Shown here in pieces: positions 1 to 7,737 of a stretch of DNA of 39,977 bases. The DNA comes from Oscillospiraceae bacterium. GTDB lineage: Bacteria > Bacillota > Clostridia > Oscillospirales > SIG627. How positions within the stretch are numbered: the stretch's first letter is position 1; each line of letters starts with the position of its first letter. Position numbers and translations under genes: made by a program. Location of the stretch: assembly GCA_015063985.1 (NCBI GenBank), contig SVTC01000021.1, forward strand, positions 1 through 39,977, read 5' to 3'. Under the pieces are notes generated by a model, which saw nothing but the letters and a program-made list of their open reading frames with translations, was not told the origin of the DNA and searched no databases.

Positions 1-795
1 ACGGAGCAGTTGCCGAAAATTTGCGACATCATATCAAAATATATTGAGGAACACAAAGCAGAATATCTTGCTTTCCCGTATTTGAACAAGAAAGTAGATA
101 TAAATCTGATTCTTTGGCAGCAGGTGTCCGATATTGCAGATGCTTTTTCACGCAGGGTAAAGTGCGAATTGGAGAAAAACTATTTTGCGGATTGTAAAAA
201 ACCGGATCGACCTTTTAGCGTATTTGGTTACGTGGATAACGGTAAGTATTACGGTGGCGGTTGGGATGGCGTTGATGCCCAAAACGTGTGTGGCTTCTCT
301 AACGTTCATCTTGATAATATCTACATCACACGTATTAAAAAACACTTTAGCTGCGGACTCAATGTGTCTAAAGACCCGCAGATTCAACTTGCGCTCCGCG
401 CCATTGAAGGTCTTGATATTACGACCCTTTCCGAAAAAGAAAAGGAGCACGCTGCAAAAGCTATTGAGTGCGGCTATTTGTATCGCGACGGAGATATGCT
501 TTATACCAAAATTCTTGTAAATGCGCTTTCTGATAGAGATAGACTATTTGATATCAGTAATGCTTTGCAGAATGGATATTTCGATGCCGATGCTGAAAGT
601 GTTGCAGCGAAGCTTGCAGAACTTATCAAAAAATCTGTTCCCGATTATCTCCTTGGAGAATGGAGATTGGCGAATAACCTTGCAAGTATGCCGATTCTTG
701 ACGCAGTTGTTGAATGTCTTATAGAAAAAGGCGTATTAACACCTCCCGAGGATGGTATTGGTGCAGAAGGCTGTTGGATGATGGTGGAAAAGTAA
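1..795 (+). CDS. 3' part of an unrecognised gene (C-terminal about 264 residues)
   Basis: The reading frame is open from the first base of the window to a TAA at 793-795, so the gene starts outside. A TTG at 10 is in frame but has no Shine-Dalgarno site and is unlikely to be the start. The protein is soluble with no membrane segment and looks mixed alpha/beta, ending in a helical part rich in Ala, Leu and Glu. I do not recognise the family with confidence. The last 80 residues faintly resemble the long C-terminal tails of some clostridial regulators, which is only an impression. It ends 130 bases from the 3' end of a tRNA-Glu, and its codon choice looks more AT-rich than the housekeeping genes to the right. 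Both would suit accessory DNA, but neither proves it. Confidence 0.6.
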   Translation, partial: TEQLPKICDIISKYIEEHKAEYLAFPYLNKKVDINLILWQQVSDIADAFSRRVKCELEKNYFADCKKPDRPFSVFGYVDNGKYYGGGWDGVDAQNVCGFSNVHLDNIYITRIKKHFSCGLNVSKDPQIQLALRAIEGLDITTLSEKEKEHAAKAIECGYLYRDGDMLYTKILVNALSDRDRLFDISNALQNGYFDADAESVAAKLAELIKKSVPDYLLGEWRLANNLASMPILDAVVECLIEKGVLTPPEDGIGAEGCWMMVEK

Positions 796-802
796 AGTGG
801 AA

Positions 803-845
803 ACCGCCGAGAGTAACCGTTAATGCTACTCTCGGCGGTGTTGTT
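803..845 (+). terminator. Rho-independent terminator after the left-edge gene
   Basis: A 13-bp stem (803-815 with 827-839, core CCGCCGAGAGTA) begins 8 bases after the stop codon, with an 11-base loop and a weak T-rich tail (TGTTGTT). Confidence 0.75.
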
Positions 846-867
846 CGGTATCAATCCGAATAATTAT

Positions 868-920
868 AGTAAAAAACAAATCCGAACCAATTTCGATTTA
901 CGAAACAGCTCGGATTTGTT
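868..920 (-). terminator. Rho-independent terminator of the tRNA-Glu transcript
   Basis: Read on the minus strand, AACAAATCCGA (920-910) pairs with TCGGATTTGTT (885-875), and the stem runs into a T-run at 876-871. A second small stem (TTTCG/CGAAA, 891-905) lies in the loop. It starts 5 bases after the tRNA CCA end. Confidence 0.75.
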
Positions 921-925
921 ACGTT

Positions 926-1000
926 TGGTGACCCATACGAGAATCGAACTCATGTTTCCACCTTGAGAGGGTGGCGTCTTAGCCGCTTGACCAATGGGCC
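926..1000 (-). tRNA. tRNA-Glu (anticodon CTC), CCA end encoded
   Basis: The minus strand folds into a full cloverleaf of 75 bases including CCA. The acceptor stem GGCCCAT pairs with ATGGGTC (one G-T pair), followed by discriminator A and an encoded CCA. The anticodon stem is CCACC/GGTGG with loop CTCTCAA, putting anticodon CTC at 967-965, which reads GAG. The T-arm holds GTTCGATTC. The D-arm GTCAAGCGGCTAAGAC is typical of bacterial tRNA-Glu. It has its own promoter and terminator, so it is a single-gene unit. The 3' end faces the left-edge gene, which is where tRNA-targeting integrative elements usually insert. Confidence 0.97.
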
Positions 1001-1017
1001 GTCAATCAGCGTGTATT

Positions 1018-1046
1018 AGTATATCAAAACTCACGCAATTTGTCAA
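1018..1046 (-). promoter_or_regulatory. Promoter of tRNA-Glu
   Basis: On the minus strand a consensus -35 TTGACA (1046-1041) and a -10 TATACT (1023-1018) are separated by 17 bases, about 18 bases before the mature tRNA 5' end. Confidence 0.85.
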
Positions 1047-1084
1047 GCGTTTTTTTAAACTTTTTTATTATTTTTTCTGATTTT

Positions 1085-2026
1085 TTAAATTTCGAACTCT
1101 TTTGGCAAGGGCAAAGCAAAGGATCTGCCGTTTAGAGATGCCAAAGGATCCCCATCGGGGAAGAATAAAGTGAGCTTATAGCTGAAAAGAGCCTGATGCT
1201 CAAAGCCGAGCTCTCTTTTTGATACGGTCACTCCGTATTTCCCATCCCCCACCAACGGATGCCCCACGTGGGCAAATTGAGCTCTTATCTGGTGAGTTCT
1301 TCCGGTATGAAGCACTACCCTTGCAAGGCTTGCCTGCTTTTCTGTTGAAGACCTGACTATTTCATAATCAAGTATGGCGGTAAGTGCACCCTTTCGGGGA
1401 GAATCGAAAACGCTTACCCTATTGGTATCGCTGTTCTTTATTAGAAAATGCTTTAGCGTAGCCCTTTTTTCGGAGGGGATTCCCTTAATAAGTGCATAAT
1501 ACTCCTTTTTGAAGAGTCTTTGCCTGATCGCCTCGTTAACGCTTCTCAGTGCAACTGCAGTCTTTGCGCAGATCACCAATCCTTGGGTATTTCGGTCTAT
1601 TCTGTTACAAAGGGCGGGCGCAAAGGACGCCTCTTTTTTGGGATCGTATTCTCCCTTGCGAAAAAGATATCCCTTTATTATGTCTATAAGAGTGGAGTTT
1701 TTCTGTGCACTGTCACTGTGACAGCTCAGACCCACCGGCTTATTTACAATCAATATTTCCCCGTCCTCATAAACCACCTGAGGATCTTTATTCAAGCCAA
1801 GAAAGGCATCCTCTTTCTCTCCAAAAAACTCATCGGGAAACCAAAGCTTTACCTCGTCGCCAACACAGAGCTTATATGCTCCGTCTACCCTCTTTTTGTT
1901 GACCTTCACGGAATTTTTCCTTATTCCCTTATATAAAAGAGAGGAAGGAAGCCCCACCGTGACCTTCAGAATGAATTTATCCAGGCGCTGACCCGCATCA
2001 TTTTCATTGATCAGAAAGCTTTTCAA
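1085..2026 (-). CDS. RluA-family 23S rRNA/tRNA pseudouridine synthase
   Basis: This 313-residue protein isomerises uridine to pseudouridine in structured RNA. An S4-like RNA-binding domain covers about residues 11-62. The catalytic domain follows, with the signature NRIDRNTQGL at 141-150, in which Asp144 is the expected nucleophile. The usual HRLDxxTSGL is varied here (N for H, I for L, Q for S), but the Asp is kept. The later block with HTGRTHQIRAQFAHVGHPLVGD is also typical. Its ATG lies inside the end of trmB (23-base overlap), so the two genes are translated as a pair. The exact RNA target (RluC-, RluD- or TruC-like) cannot be set from the sequence. No hairpin terminator follows the stop. 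Confidence 0.92.
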   Translation of the reverse strand: MKSFLINENDAGQRLDKFILKVTVGLPSSLLYKGIRKNSVKVNKKRVDGAYKLCVGDEVKLWFPDEFFGEKEDAFLGLNKDPQVVYEDGEILIVNKPVGLSCHSDSAQKNSTLIDIIKGYLFRKGEYDPKKEASFAPALCNRIDRNTQGLVICAKTAVALRSVNEAIRQRLFKKEYYALIKGIPSEKRATLKHFLIKNSDTNRVSVFDSPRKGALTAILDYEIVRSSTEKQASLARVVLHTGRTHQIRAQFAHVGHPLVGDGKYGVTVSKRELGFEHQALFSYKLTLFFPDGDPLASLNGRSFALPLPKEFEI

Positions 2027-2696
2027 GTTTTACTCCTTTGGGCTTTGCCACAAGGCGATTTATATTCTTTCCCTTGGAATGGAAGTTTCTTTCATACTCG
2101 GTCATCACATTATTTTCCATTTCTCCGTTGGCATGAATATCTCTGTTGACCTGACTCACTTCATAACCGCATACTTCAAAGCTTTCAAGGGAATAATCAA
2201 AAAGTCCGTCGTTGTCGGTCTTCATTTCGATAACCGCATCATCGGACAGTATTCTTTCATAAAGCTTAAGAAAGCCCGGGGCTGTCAATCGGCGCTTTGT
2301 ATGGCGCTTTTTGGGCCAGGGATCGGAAAAATTAAGGTATATCCCGTCAAGCTCGCCGTCAGCAAAGGAATTAGAGACGTCAAAGGCGTCTCCGAGAATG
2401 AACACCAGATTATCCACTCCCGCCGCCTGAGCCTTTTCCATAGCGAGCATTATCACGTCCGCCACCTTCTCAACGGCGATAAAATTCACCTCCGGATACC
2501 TTTGAGCCATTCCCACCGCAAAGCTACCCTTTCCGCAGCCTATCTCCGCCTTGCAGGGACAGTCATCCCTTCCATCGGCTCTTACGGATGCAAAAAGCTT
2601 CTTCCAGCCTCCTCTGTTATTTTCAGGCTCGGCAATAAGCAAGCTGCTCACCGCAGCGATTCGTTTATCAAGATTTTTCTTTTTTCTTATTCTCAT
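2004..2696 (-). CDS. trmB: tRNA (guanine-N7)-methyltransferase TrmB
   Basis: This 230-residue protein uses S-adenosylmethionine to methylate G46 in the variable loop of tRNAs. The SAM-binding motif EIGCGKGSFA is at residues 51-60. Further along, NFSDPWPKKRHTKRR holds the family's RNA- and substrate-binding residues. Length and motif order match the family. The start ATG at 2696 has AGAGG just upstream. It is the first gene of a two-gene RNA-modification operon with the RluA-type synthase and is divergent from the CtsR operon. Confidence 0.96.
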   Translation of the reverse strand: MRIRKKKNLDKRIAAVSSLLIAEPENNRGGWKKLFASVRADGRDDCPCKAEIGCGKGSFAVGMAQRYPEVNFIAVEKVADVIMLAMEKAQAAGVDNLVFILGDAFDVSNSFADGELDGIYLNFSDPWPKKRHTKRRLTAPGFLKLYERILSDDAVIEMKTDNDGLFDYSLESFEVCGYEVSQVNRDIHANGEMENNVMTEYERNFHSKGKNINRLVAKPKGVKLEKLSDQ

Positions 2697-2743
2697 TTTA
2701 ACCTCTGATCTTAATTATTGATCTTTGACCTTCATACGAATTA

Positions 2744-2772
2744 ATTATACTAACAAAAAAGAAAAAAATCAA
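2744..2772 (-). promoter_or_regulatory. Promoter of trmB and the pseudouridine synthase
   Basis: On the minus strand there is -35 TTGATT (2772-2767), a 17-base spacer and -10 TATAAT (2749-2744), leaving a leader of about 40 bases. The CtsR box at 2847-2863 is about 75 bases upstream, so heat-shock control of this promoter is possible but not evident. Confidence 0.75.
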
Positions 2773-2846
2773 GAAAAATCGCAAAAATAAGAGATATTTA
2801 AAGATATTTTCAAATATTCGCCCATAATCACCCGAGAAAGTCTGAC

Positions 2847-2863
2847 TTTGACTTTCTTTGACT
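2847..2863 (-). promoter_or_regulatory. CtsR operator, upstream box
   Basis: On the minus strand AGTCAAA-GAA-AGTCAAA is a perfect tandem heptad with a 3-base spacer, matching the known CtsR consensus RGTCAAANANRGTCAAA. It abuts the -35 element of the ctsR promoter. Confidence 0.9.
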
Positions 2864-2892
2864 TTGATTTCTACCACCAAAGGTGCTATAAT
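2864..2892 (+). promoter_or_regulatory. Promoter of the ctsR-mcsA-mcsB-clpC operon
   Basis: There is -35 TTGATT at 2864-2869, a 17-base spacer and -10 TATAAT at 2887-2892. Transcription should start near 2899, directly in front of the second CtsR box. This is the vegetative (SigA-type) pattern. I saw no SigB-type element. Confidence 0.85.
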
Positions 2893-2900
2893 TTAGTCAA

Positions 2901-2917
2901 GGTCAAGGAAAGTCAAA
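2901..2917 (+). promoter_or_regulatory. CtsR operator, downstream box
   Basis: GGTCAAG-GAA-AGTCAAA is a tandem heptad with a 3-base spacer and one departure from the CtsR consensus. It covers the expected transcription start, so CtsR bound here would block RNA polymerase. Confidence 0.88.
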
Positions 2918-2938
2918 AAGAAAGTGAGAATAGAATAT

Positions 2939-3388
2939 ATGGTACTGTCAGAAAAGATCGCCCGTCTTATAGAAAGTCTTCTGGACGAAAACGACGGCAC
3001 CCTTGAGATCGGAAGAAACGAGCTTGCCACAAGGATGGGCTGTGTTCCCAGCCAGATCAACTACGTTATAACCTCCCGCTTCACGCCGCAAAAGGGATAC
3101 ATAGTAGAAAGCAGAAGAGGCGGAGGAGGCTTTGTAAGGATAACCAAGGTCAAATTTGACCGTAATTCCTATCTTATGCACTTTTTCAACGCCGTAGGAG
3201 ATTCCATAGATCACGCAACTGCAGAGGTATTTGCGTTGCAGCTGGCGGCAAATATGATAGTCACCCCCAACGAGGCAAAAATAATCATCGCCTCAATAAG
3301 CGATGCAGCCCTGGAGGATCTGCCCAGAGCGGTGAGAAACACGGTAAGAGCGAGTATATTTAAAGCCATCATTCTTAAGCTTATATAA
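2939..3388 (+). CDS. ctsR: CtsR, class III heat-shock repressor
   Basis: CtsR represses its own operon and other clp genes at normal temperature and is inactivated and degraded on heat or thiol stress. The N-terminal winged helix-turn-helix (about residues 1-72) includes GRNELATRMG and ends in the tetraglycine wing GGGG at 61-64, which is the known heat-sensing loop of the family. The C-terminal domain (73-149) resembles the McsB/Clp-contact domain. I prefer the ATG at 2939, which has AAAGTGAG ten bases upstream. An in-frame GTG at 2924 would add five residues but has no ribosome-binding site. Two CtsR boxes flank the promoter, so autoregulation is directly supported. First gene of the four-gene operon. 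Confidence 0.97.
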   Translation: MVLSEKIARLIESLLDENDGTLEIGRNELATRMGCVPSQINYVITSRFTPQKGYIVESRRGGGGFVRITKVKFDRNSYLMHFFNAVGDSIDHATAEVFALQLAANMIVTPNEAKIIIASISDAALEDLPRAVRNTVRASIFKAIILKLI

Positions 3389-3405
3389 ATAAAGGAGGAA
3401 ATACA

Positions 3406-3936
3406 ATGTCCATTAACAACCGTAAATGCGACCGTTGCAAGGTAAACGACGCCGCAGTACACATTTCAAAAAACATAAACGGAGAGCACACCGAGCTCTA
3501 TCTGTGCCCCAACTGTGCAAAGCTGGAGGGGTATTCCAAGCCCACATCCGTATTTGACGCACTGAGCTTTGACAGCCTTTTCGGCAACGTCTTCTTTCCC
3601 CAATCAAGTGCGGGAACAAGCTCCTGCCCCGTCTGCGGCTCCACCATTTCCGATATAAAGCGCAGCGGCAGATTCGGCTGCTCCGCCTGCTACAAAAGCT
3701 TTGAGAACAGGATAGATCTTGCTCCCTTCACCTCAAAAACCGGATACAAGGGAAAAAGACCTCCGTCTACGTCCGAAATATGTCCCTCCTGCGCTCCCTC
3801 GGCAAAAGAGGAATCCAAGCCCACAGAGGAGGAAAGCCTCAGAGCGGAGCTGAAAAAAGCAGTGGAGCAGGAGGATTACGAGACCGCCGCCAAGCTCAGA
3901 GACAAGATAAAAGCATTGAAGGGAGAGGAAAAATAA
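3406..3936 (+). CDS. mcsA: McsA, zinc-binding activator of the arginine kinase McsB
   Basis: McsA binds and activates McsB and senses thiol and heavy-metal stress. The 176-residue protein has paired CXXC zinc-binding motifs at C8/C11 with C34/C37 and at C74/C77 with C92/C95, plus a further CPSC near residue 125. The last 35 residues form a UVR-type helical hairpin (from EESLRAELKKAVEQ), the segment expected to contact ClpC or McsB. A strong AAAGGAGG site precedes the ATG by about 8 bases. The stop codon overlaps the mcsB start by one base (TAATG), which points to coupled translation. Confidence 0.96.
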   Translation: MSINNRKCDRCKVNDAAVHISKNINGEHTELYLCPNCAKLEGYSKPTSVFDALSFDSLFGNVFFPQSSAGTSSCPVCGSTISDIKRSGRFGCSACYKSFENRIDLAPFTSKTGYKGKRPPSTSEICPSCAPSAKEESKPTEEESLRAELKKAVEQEDYETAAKLRDKIKALKGEEK

Positions 3937-4934
3937 TGTATTGGTACGAAGACAAAGCATCCAAGCACCCCGTGGTGCTGAGCACGAGAGTGAGATTTGC
4001 AAGAAATCTCAAGGACACCCCATTCCCCTCAAGACTCAATGCCGAAGGCAGGAAAAAGATCTGTGAAAAGGTGCAAACAGCCTTTAGCGGATACCGCTTC
4101 TGCGATTTTGAAAAGCTGGGCGATACCGAAAGATCTGCTTACGGTGAGACCCACCTTTGCAGTATTGACTTTGCCAAGGCAGATCCCGCAGGAAGAGGCT
4201 TACTGATCAACGAGGACAACTCCGTTTTCATTATGATAAACGAAGAAGATCATCTCAGGATCCAGGCTATAGTATCGGGCTTCGATCCCCAAAAAGCTCT
4301 TGAAGCGGCAAACTCGGCAGACTCACTCTTTCTTAACGGATGCACCGCCGCCTTCGATCCGAAACTGGGATTTCTCACCGCTTGCCCCACAAATCTGGGA
4401 TGCGCAATGAGAGTGTCCTGCATGGTGCATCTGCCTGCGCTGACAATGGCAAAAAAGCTCCCCTCCCTTGTAAAGGCGACGGATCAGCTTGGCTTTACCC
4501 TCCGCGGAGCCTTCGGAGAAGGAAGCTCCCCCCTTGGAAGCATATATCAGATATCCAATAAATCCTCCTTCGACAGAAGCGAGGAACAGATAGTAGAGGC
4601 CACCAAAAAGCTCATAGAGCAGATAACTCAAAGCGAGCTCCAATGCCGAAAGACTCTTTACGAAAGCGCTCCGGTCATTCTGGAGGACAGAATATACAGA
4701 AGCCTCGGCACTCTGAAATATCAAAGAAGAATCTCATACTCGGAATTTATTGAAAAATGGTCGGATCTGAGGCTTGGCGCTTCGTTAGAGCTTCAAGACC
4801 TCCCCTCAAATGACGTTCTTGACAGACTCTTGGTGGAGCTGATGCAAGCAAGGCTTTGCCTTGAGGATATGCGATGCACAGATCCCGAAACAAGGGATGC
4901 TCTCAGAGCGGATAAGCTCCGCCGAGCACTTTAA
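3936..4934 (+). CDS. mcsB: McsB, protein arginine kinase
   Basis: McsB phosphorylates arginines in CtsR and in misfolded proteins, marking them for ClpC-ClpP. The 332-residue phosphagen-kinase fold shows STRVRFARN at 16-24 (nucleotide contacts), the signature NEEDHLR at 102-108, and LTACPTNLG further on, with the cysteine that kinases of this fold use in catalysis. The C-terminal phosphoarginine pocket motif RDxxRA is present as RDALRA at 320-325. The start is the ATG overlapping the mcsA stop. An upstream in-frame extension to 3780 lies inside mcsA and is not used. It is followed 17 bases later by clpC. Confidence 0.97.
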   Translation: MYWYEDKASKHPVVLSTRVRFARNLKDTPFPSRLNAEGRKKICEKVQTAFSGYRFCDFEKLGDTERSAYGETHLCSIDFAKADPAGRGLLINEDNSVFIMINEEDHLRIQAIVSGFDPQKALEAANSADSLFLNGCTAAFDPKLGFLTACPTNLGCAMRVSCMVHLPALTMAKKLPSLVKATDQLGFTLRGAFGEGSSPLGSIYQISNKSSFDRSEEQIVEATKKLIEQITQSELQCRKTLYESAPVILEDRIYRSLGTLKYQRRISYSEFIEKWSDLRLGASLELQDLPSNDVLDRLLVELMQARLCLEDMRCTDPETRDALRADKLRRAL

Positions 4935-4951
4935 AAAAGGAAGTGACAAAT

Positions 4952-7369
4952 ATGCAAAATAACTTTACCCCCGACGGCAAGAAGACCCTCTCCCTTGCAA
5001 CCCAATCCGCAGAGGAGCTAAAGAGCGGATTTATTGGAAGCGAGCATCTTCTCCTCGGTATATTGCTGAACACCGAAAGCGCCGCAAGCAAGATCTTGAC
5101 TTCGGCGGGAGCGGATACCGAAAAGATCAAGAAAAAGCTTGCGGATATGACCGATACCGCCCCCTCATCAAGCCTCGCCCAGCTTACGCCCAGAGCAAGA
5201 AGAGTTCTCAGCACCGCAGTGTATATCGCAAATCAAAGCGGCAGCTCCAAGGCAGGAAGCGAGCATATCCTGCTTGCCCTCCTTAATGACCCCGACAGCC
5301 TCGCAATGAAGCTTCTTGCCTACGAAGGCATAAGCACCTCCGAGCTTGTCAAGGAGCTGGAGAAGCTTTTCAGTCGCGCGCAGGAAATAGACGGTAAAGC
5401 CCAAGGCTCCGAGGGAGAAGGTCAGGGAACCGCAACAGTGGAAAAGTATTCCACCGACCTTACGGCTCTTGCTCGCGAAGGAAAGCTCGATCCTATCATC
5501 GGAAGAGAAAAGGAGCTGGAAAGAGTTATCCAGATCCTTTCAAGAAGAACGAAAAACAATCCCTGCCTTATCGGTGAGCCCGGCGTCGGCAAGACCGCCA
5601 TTGCAGAAGGTCTGGCACAAAGAATAGTTGAGGGTCAGGTCCCCGAAAATATCATATCCAAGCGCGTTCTTACTCTGGACCTTGCGGGAATGGTCGCAGG
5701 AAGTAAATACAGAGGCGAGTTCGAGGAACGTATAAAAACCGTAATCGACGAGGTAATGAAGGATGGAAACGTCATACTCTTCCTTGACGAGATCCACACA
5801 GTCATCGGTGCAGGCGGCGCCGAAGGAAGCATTGATGCCTCCAACATCCTAAAGCCCGCCCTTGCCAGAGGAAAGCTTCAGATCCTTGGCGCGACAACCC
5901 TCGGAGAATACCGCATAATCGAAAAGGATGCCGCTTTGGAGAGGCGTTTCCAATCCGTCACCGTAGGCGAGCCCAGCGAGGAGGAGACCCTTATGATCCT
6001 CAAAGGACTCCGCCCCAAATATGAGGAGCACCATAAGCTTACCATCAGCGATTCCGCACTGGAAGCGGCAGTAAAGCTCAGTGTAAGATACATTAACGAC
6101 CGTTTTCTCCCCGATAAGGCAATAGACCTTGTGGACGAAGCCGCATCGGGAATGAAGATCCGCTCCCTGACTCCACCCGCAGATCTGAAAAAGCTGGAGG
6201 AGGAGCTGGAAGCGCTGAAGGAAGAAAAAACAGAGCTTGTCAAGAACGAGGAATACGAAAAAGCATCCGAGCTTCTGACAAAGCAAAAGGAGCTGGAAAA
6301 GCAACTTGACGAGCAAAAGCTCCAATGGCGCTCCCGCAGCGACAAGCTCCATTCTTCTATAGATGAGACCCATATCGCTCAAGTGGTGACCCAATGGACG
6401 GGGATCCCTGTGAACAAGCTCCTTCAGGAGGAGGCTCAAAGGCTTCTGGAGCTGGAGAGTCAGCTCAAGGAAAGACTCATCGGTCAGGATGAAGCCGTCA
6501 GCGCAGTGGCAAGAGCAATAAGAAGAGGCAGAACGGGACTTAAGGACCCCAAGCGCCCCGTGGGAAGCTTTCTCTTCGCAGGTCCCACCGGCGTAGGTAA
6601 GACAGAGCTCTGCAAGGCACTGGCGGACCTTCTCTACGGCGGCGAAAGCAAAATGATACGTATGGATATGTCCGAATATATGGAAAAGCACACCGTCAGC
6701 AAGCTTATCGGCTCCCCTCCCGGATACGTGGGCTTTGACGACGGCGGTCAGCTTACCGACAGAGTAAGGCGCAATCCTTATTCCGTGGTGCTCTTCGACG
6801 AAATAGAAAAGGCTCATCCCGACGTTTTCAACATTCTTTTGCAGATCCTCGAGGACGGCATACTCACAGACAGCCACGGCAGAAAAGTTGACTTTAAAAA
6901 TACGGTAGTCATAATGACCAGCAACGTAGGTGCATCAAAGCTCTTTGAAAAGCGCTCCGCCGCAGGCTTCGGAACAGGCGAAAGCGTTGCAAAAAGCGAT
7001 GCGGAGCTTGTAAGATCCGCAATGAAGGATCATTTCCGTCCCGAGTTTTTAAACAGGATCGACGAGATAGTGGTATTCAACCGCCTCAGCGAGGAAAACA
7101 TCTCAAAAATAGCGGAGAATATGCTGAAAACAGTGTCGGATCGCATCGCAGAAAGCGGCATCATCCTGACTTTCGAGCCTGCATTGGTCGAGCATCTTGC
7201 CAAGATCGGCTTCGATCCCGTATACGGCGCAAGACCCTTGAGAAGACAGATCCAGAAAACCGTGGAGGATTCCTTCTCCGAATGCCTTCTGGAAAATAAA
7301 TTTTCCAAGGGGGACAAGGTTTCGGCATCCTTTGACGGAGAAAAGATAGTCTACACAAAGCTTGACTAA
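4952..7369 (+). CDS. clpC: ClpC, AAA+ unfoldase of the ClpCP protease
   Basis: ClpC unfolds arginine-phosphorylated and adaptor-delivered proteins and feeds them to ClpP, which is not in this window. The 805-residue protein has the two-repeat Clp N-domain (about 1-140), AAA-1 with Walker A GEPGVGKT at 208-215 and Walker [10 protein letters not shown], a coiled-coil M-domain with a UVR-like motif (about 413-455), and AAA-2 with Walker A GPTGVGKT at 544-551 and [12 protein letters not shown] take the ATG at 4952, which has AAAGGAAG 8 bases upstream. An in-frame GTG at 4943 overlaps that Shine-Dalgarno site. Last gene of the CtsR operon, followed by a strong terminator. Confidence 0.98.
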   Translation: MQNNFTPDGKKTLSLATQSAEELKSGFIGSEHLLLGILLNTESAASKILTSAGADTEKIKKKLADMTDTAPSSSLAQLTPRARRVLSTAVYIANQSGSSKAGSEHILLALLNDPDSLAMKLLAYEGISTSELVKELEKLFSRAQEIDGKAQGSEGEGQGTATVEKYSTDLTALAREGKLDPIIGREKELERVIQILSRRTKNNPCLIGEPGVGKTAIAEGLAQRIVEGQVPENIISKRVLTLDLAGMVAGSKYRGEFEERIKTVIDEVMKDGNVILFLDEIHTVIGAGGAEGSIDASNILKPALARGKLQILGATTLGEYRIIEKDAALERRFQSVTVGEPSEEETLMILKGLRPKYEEHHKLTISDSALEAAVKLSVRYINDRFLPDKAIDLVDEAASGMKIRSLTPPADLKKLEEELEALKEEKTELVKNEEYEKASELLTKQKELEKQLDEQKLQWRSRSDKLHSSIDETHIAQVVTQWTGIPVNKLLQEEAQRLLELESQLKERLIGQDEAVSAVARAIRRGRTGLKDPKRPVGSFLFAGPTGVGKTELCKALADLLYGGESKMIRMDMSEYMEKHTVSKLIGSPPGYVGFDDGGQLTDRVRRNPYSVVLFDEIEKAHPDVFNILLQILEDGILTDSHGRKVDFKNTVVIMTSNVGASKLFEKRSAAGFGTGESVAKSDAELVRSAMKDHFRPEFLNRIDEIVVFNRLSEENISKIAENMLKTVSDRIAESGIILTFEPALVEHLAKIGFDPVYGARPLRRQIQKTVEDSFSECLLENKFSKGDKVSASFDGEKIVYTKLD

Positions 7370-7382
7370 GGCATAATAACCA

Positions 7383-7414
7383 AAAAGTCTCGGCAAAAAA
7401 GCCGAGACTTTTCT
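7383..7414 (+). terminator. Terminator of the CtsR operon
   Basis: A 12-bp stem AAAAGTCTCGGC / GCCGAGACTTTT (7383-7394 with 7401-7412) has an A6 loop and lies 14 bases after the clpC stop. Confidence 0.92.
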
Positions 7415-7484
7415 ATATAAACAGTCTCATTTTTTCAATATGATTTACATAATATTCCAAAAATAAATTTTCGGATTATTTTGC

Positions 7485-7594
7485 TTTTTCACAAAAGTTT
7501 TCCACAGCAATGTGGAAAATCCTTAAAAACGTGCCAAATATCAAGGCTTTCAGCCATTTCTTTTCCCCATATTGTGGAAAAGTGCTGTGAAAAA
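7485..7594. promoter_or_regulatory. Inverted clusters of DnaA-box-like 9-mers upstream of dnaG
   Basis: Five 9-mers fit TTWTNCACA: TTTTTCACA at 7485-7493 (+), TTTTCCACA at 7498-7506 (+), and minus-strand copies at 7511-7519 and 7573-7581 (TTTTCCACA) and 7586-7594 (TTTTTCACA). A sixth, TTTTCCCCA at 7561-7569 (+), has one change. Spacers are 4, 4 / 3, 4 bases. The right cluster is an inverted copy of the left, about 41 bases apart. An AT-rich tract follows at about 7608-7690. This is the only notable content of the 368-base gap between clpC and dnaG apart from the clpC terminator and the dnaG -10. Binding by DnaA is inferred from the box sequence. Confidence 0.6.
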
Positions 7595-7682
7595 CCAAAG
7601 TTGGAAAACACACTTTTTAATACAATAAAAGATTTTTTGAAATTATTATGTCAAATAAAGAGTATTTTTAAGATAATCTCGG

Positions 7683-7688
7683 TATAAT
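7683..7688 (+). promoter_or_regulatory. Likely -10 element of the dnaG-rpoD promoter
   Basis: A perfect TATAAT lies 50 bases before the dnaG start in an AT-rich stretch. No good -35 hexamer is seen 16-18 bases upstream, so the promoter may need an activator or an UP-like AT-rich element. Confidence 0.5.
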
Positions 7689-7737
7689 AGGGTATATCAA
7701 AACAGTTTTTTCGAAGGAAAAACGGAAAGGAACGGCT

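Noticed and set aside
2698-2880. A 60-residue minus-strand frame between trmB and ctsR
   Set aside because: It covers the trmB promoter and the CtsR box, and its product is Phe/Leu-rich with no start site.
7481-7687. A 68-residue plus-strand frame before dnaG
   Set aside because: It crosses the DnaA-box-like clusters and the -10 element; no Shine-Dalgarno site.
7413-7737. The DnaA-box region as the chromosomal origin
   Set aside because: No dnaA or dnaN nearby and flanking genes do not diverge from it; kept only as a possibility in the finding.
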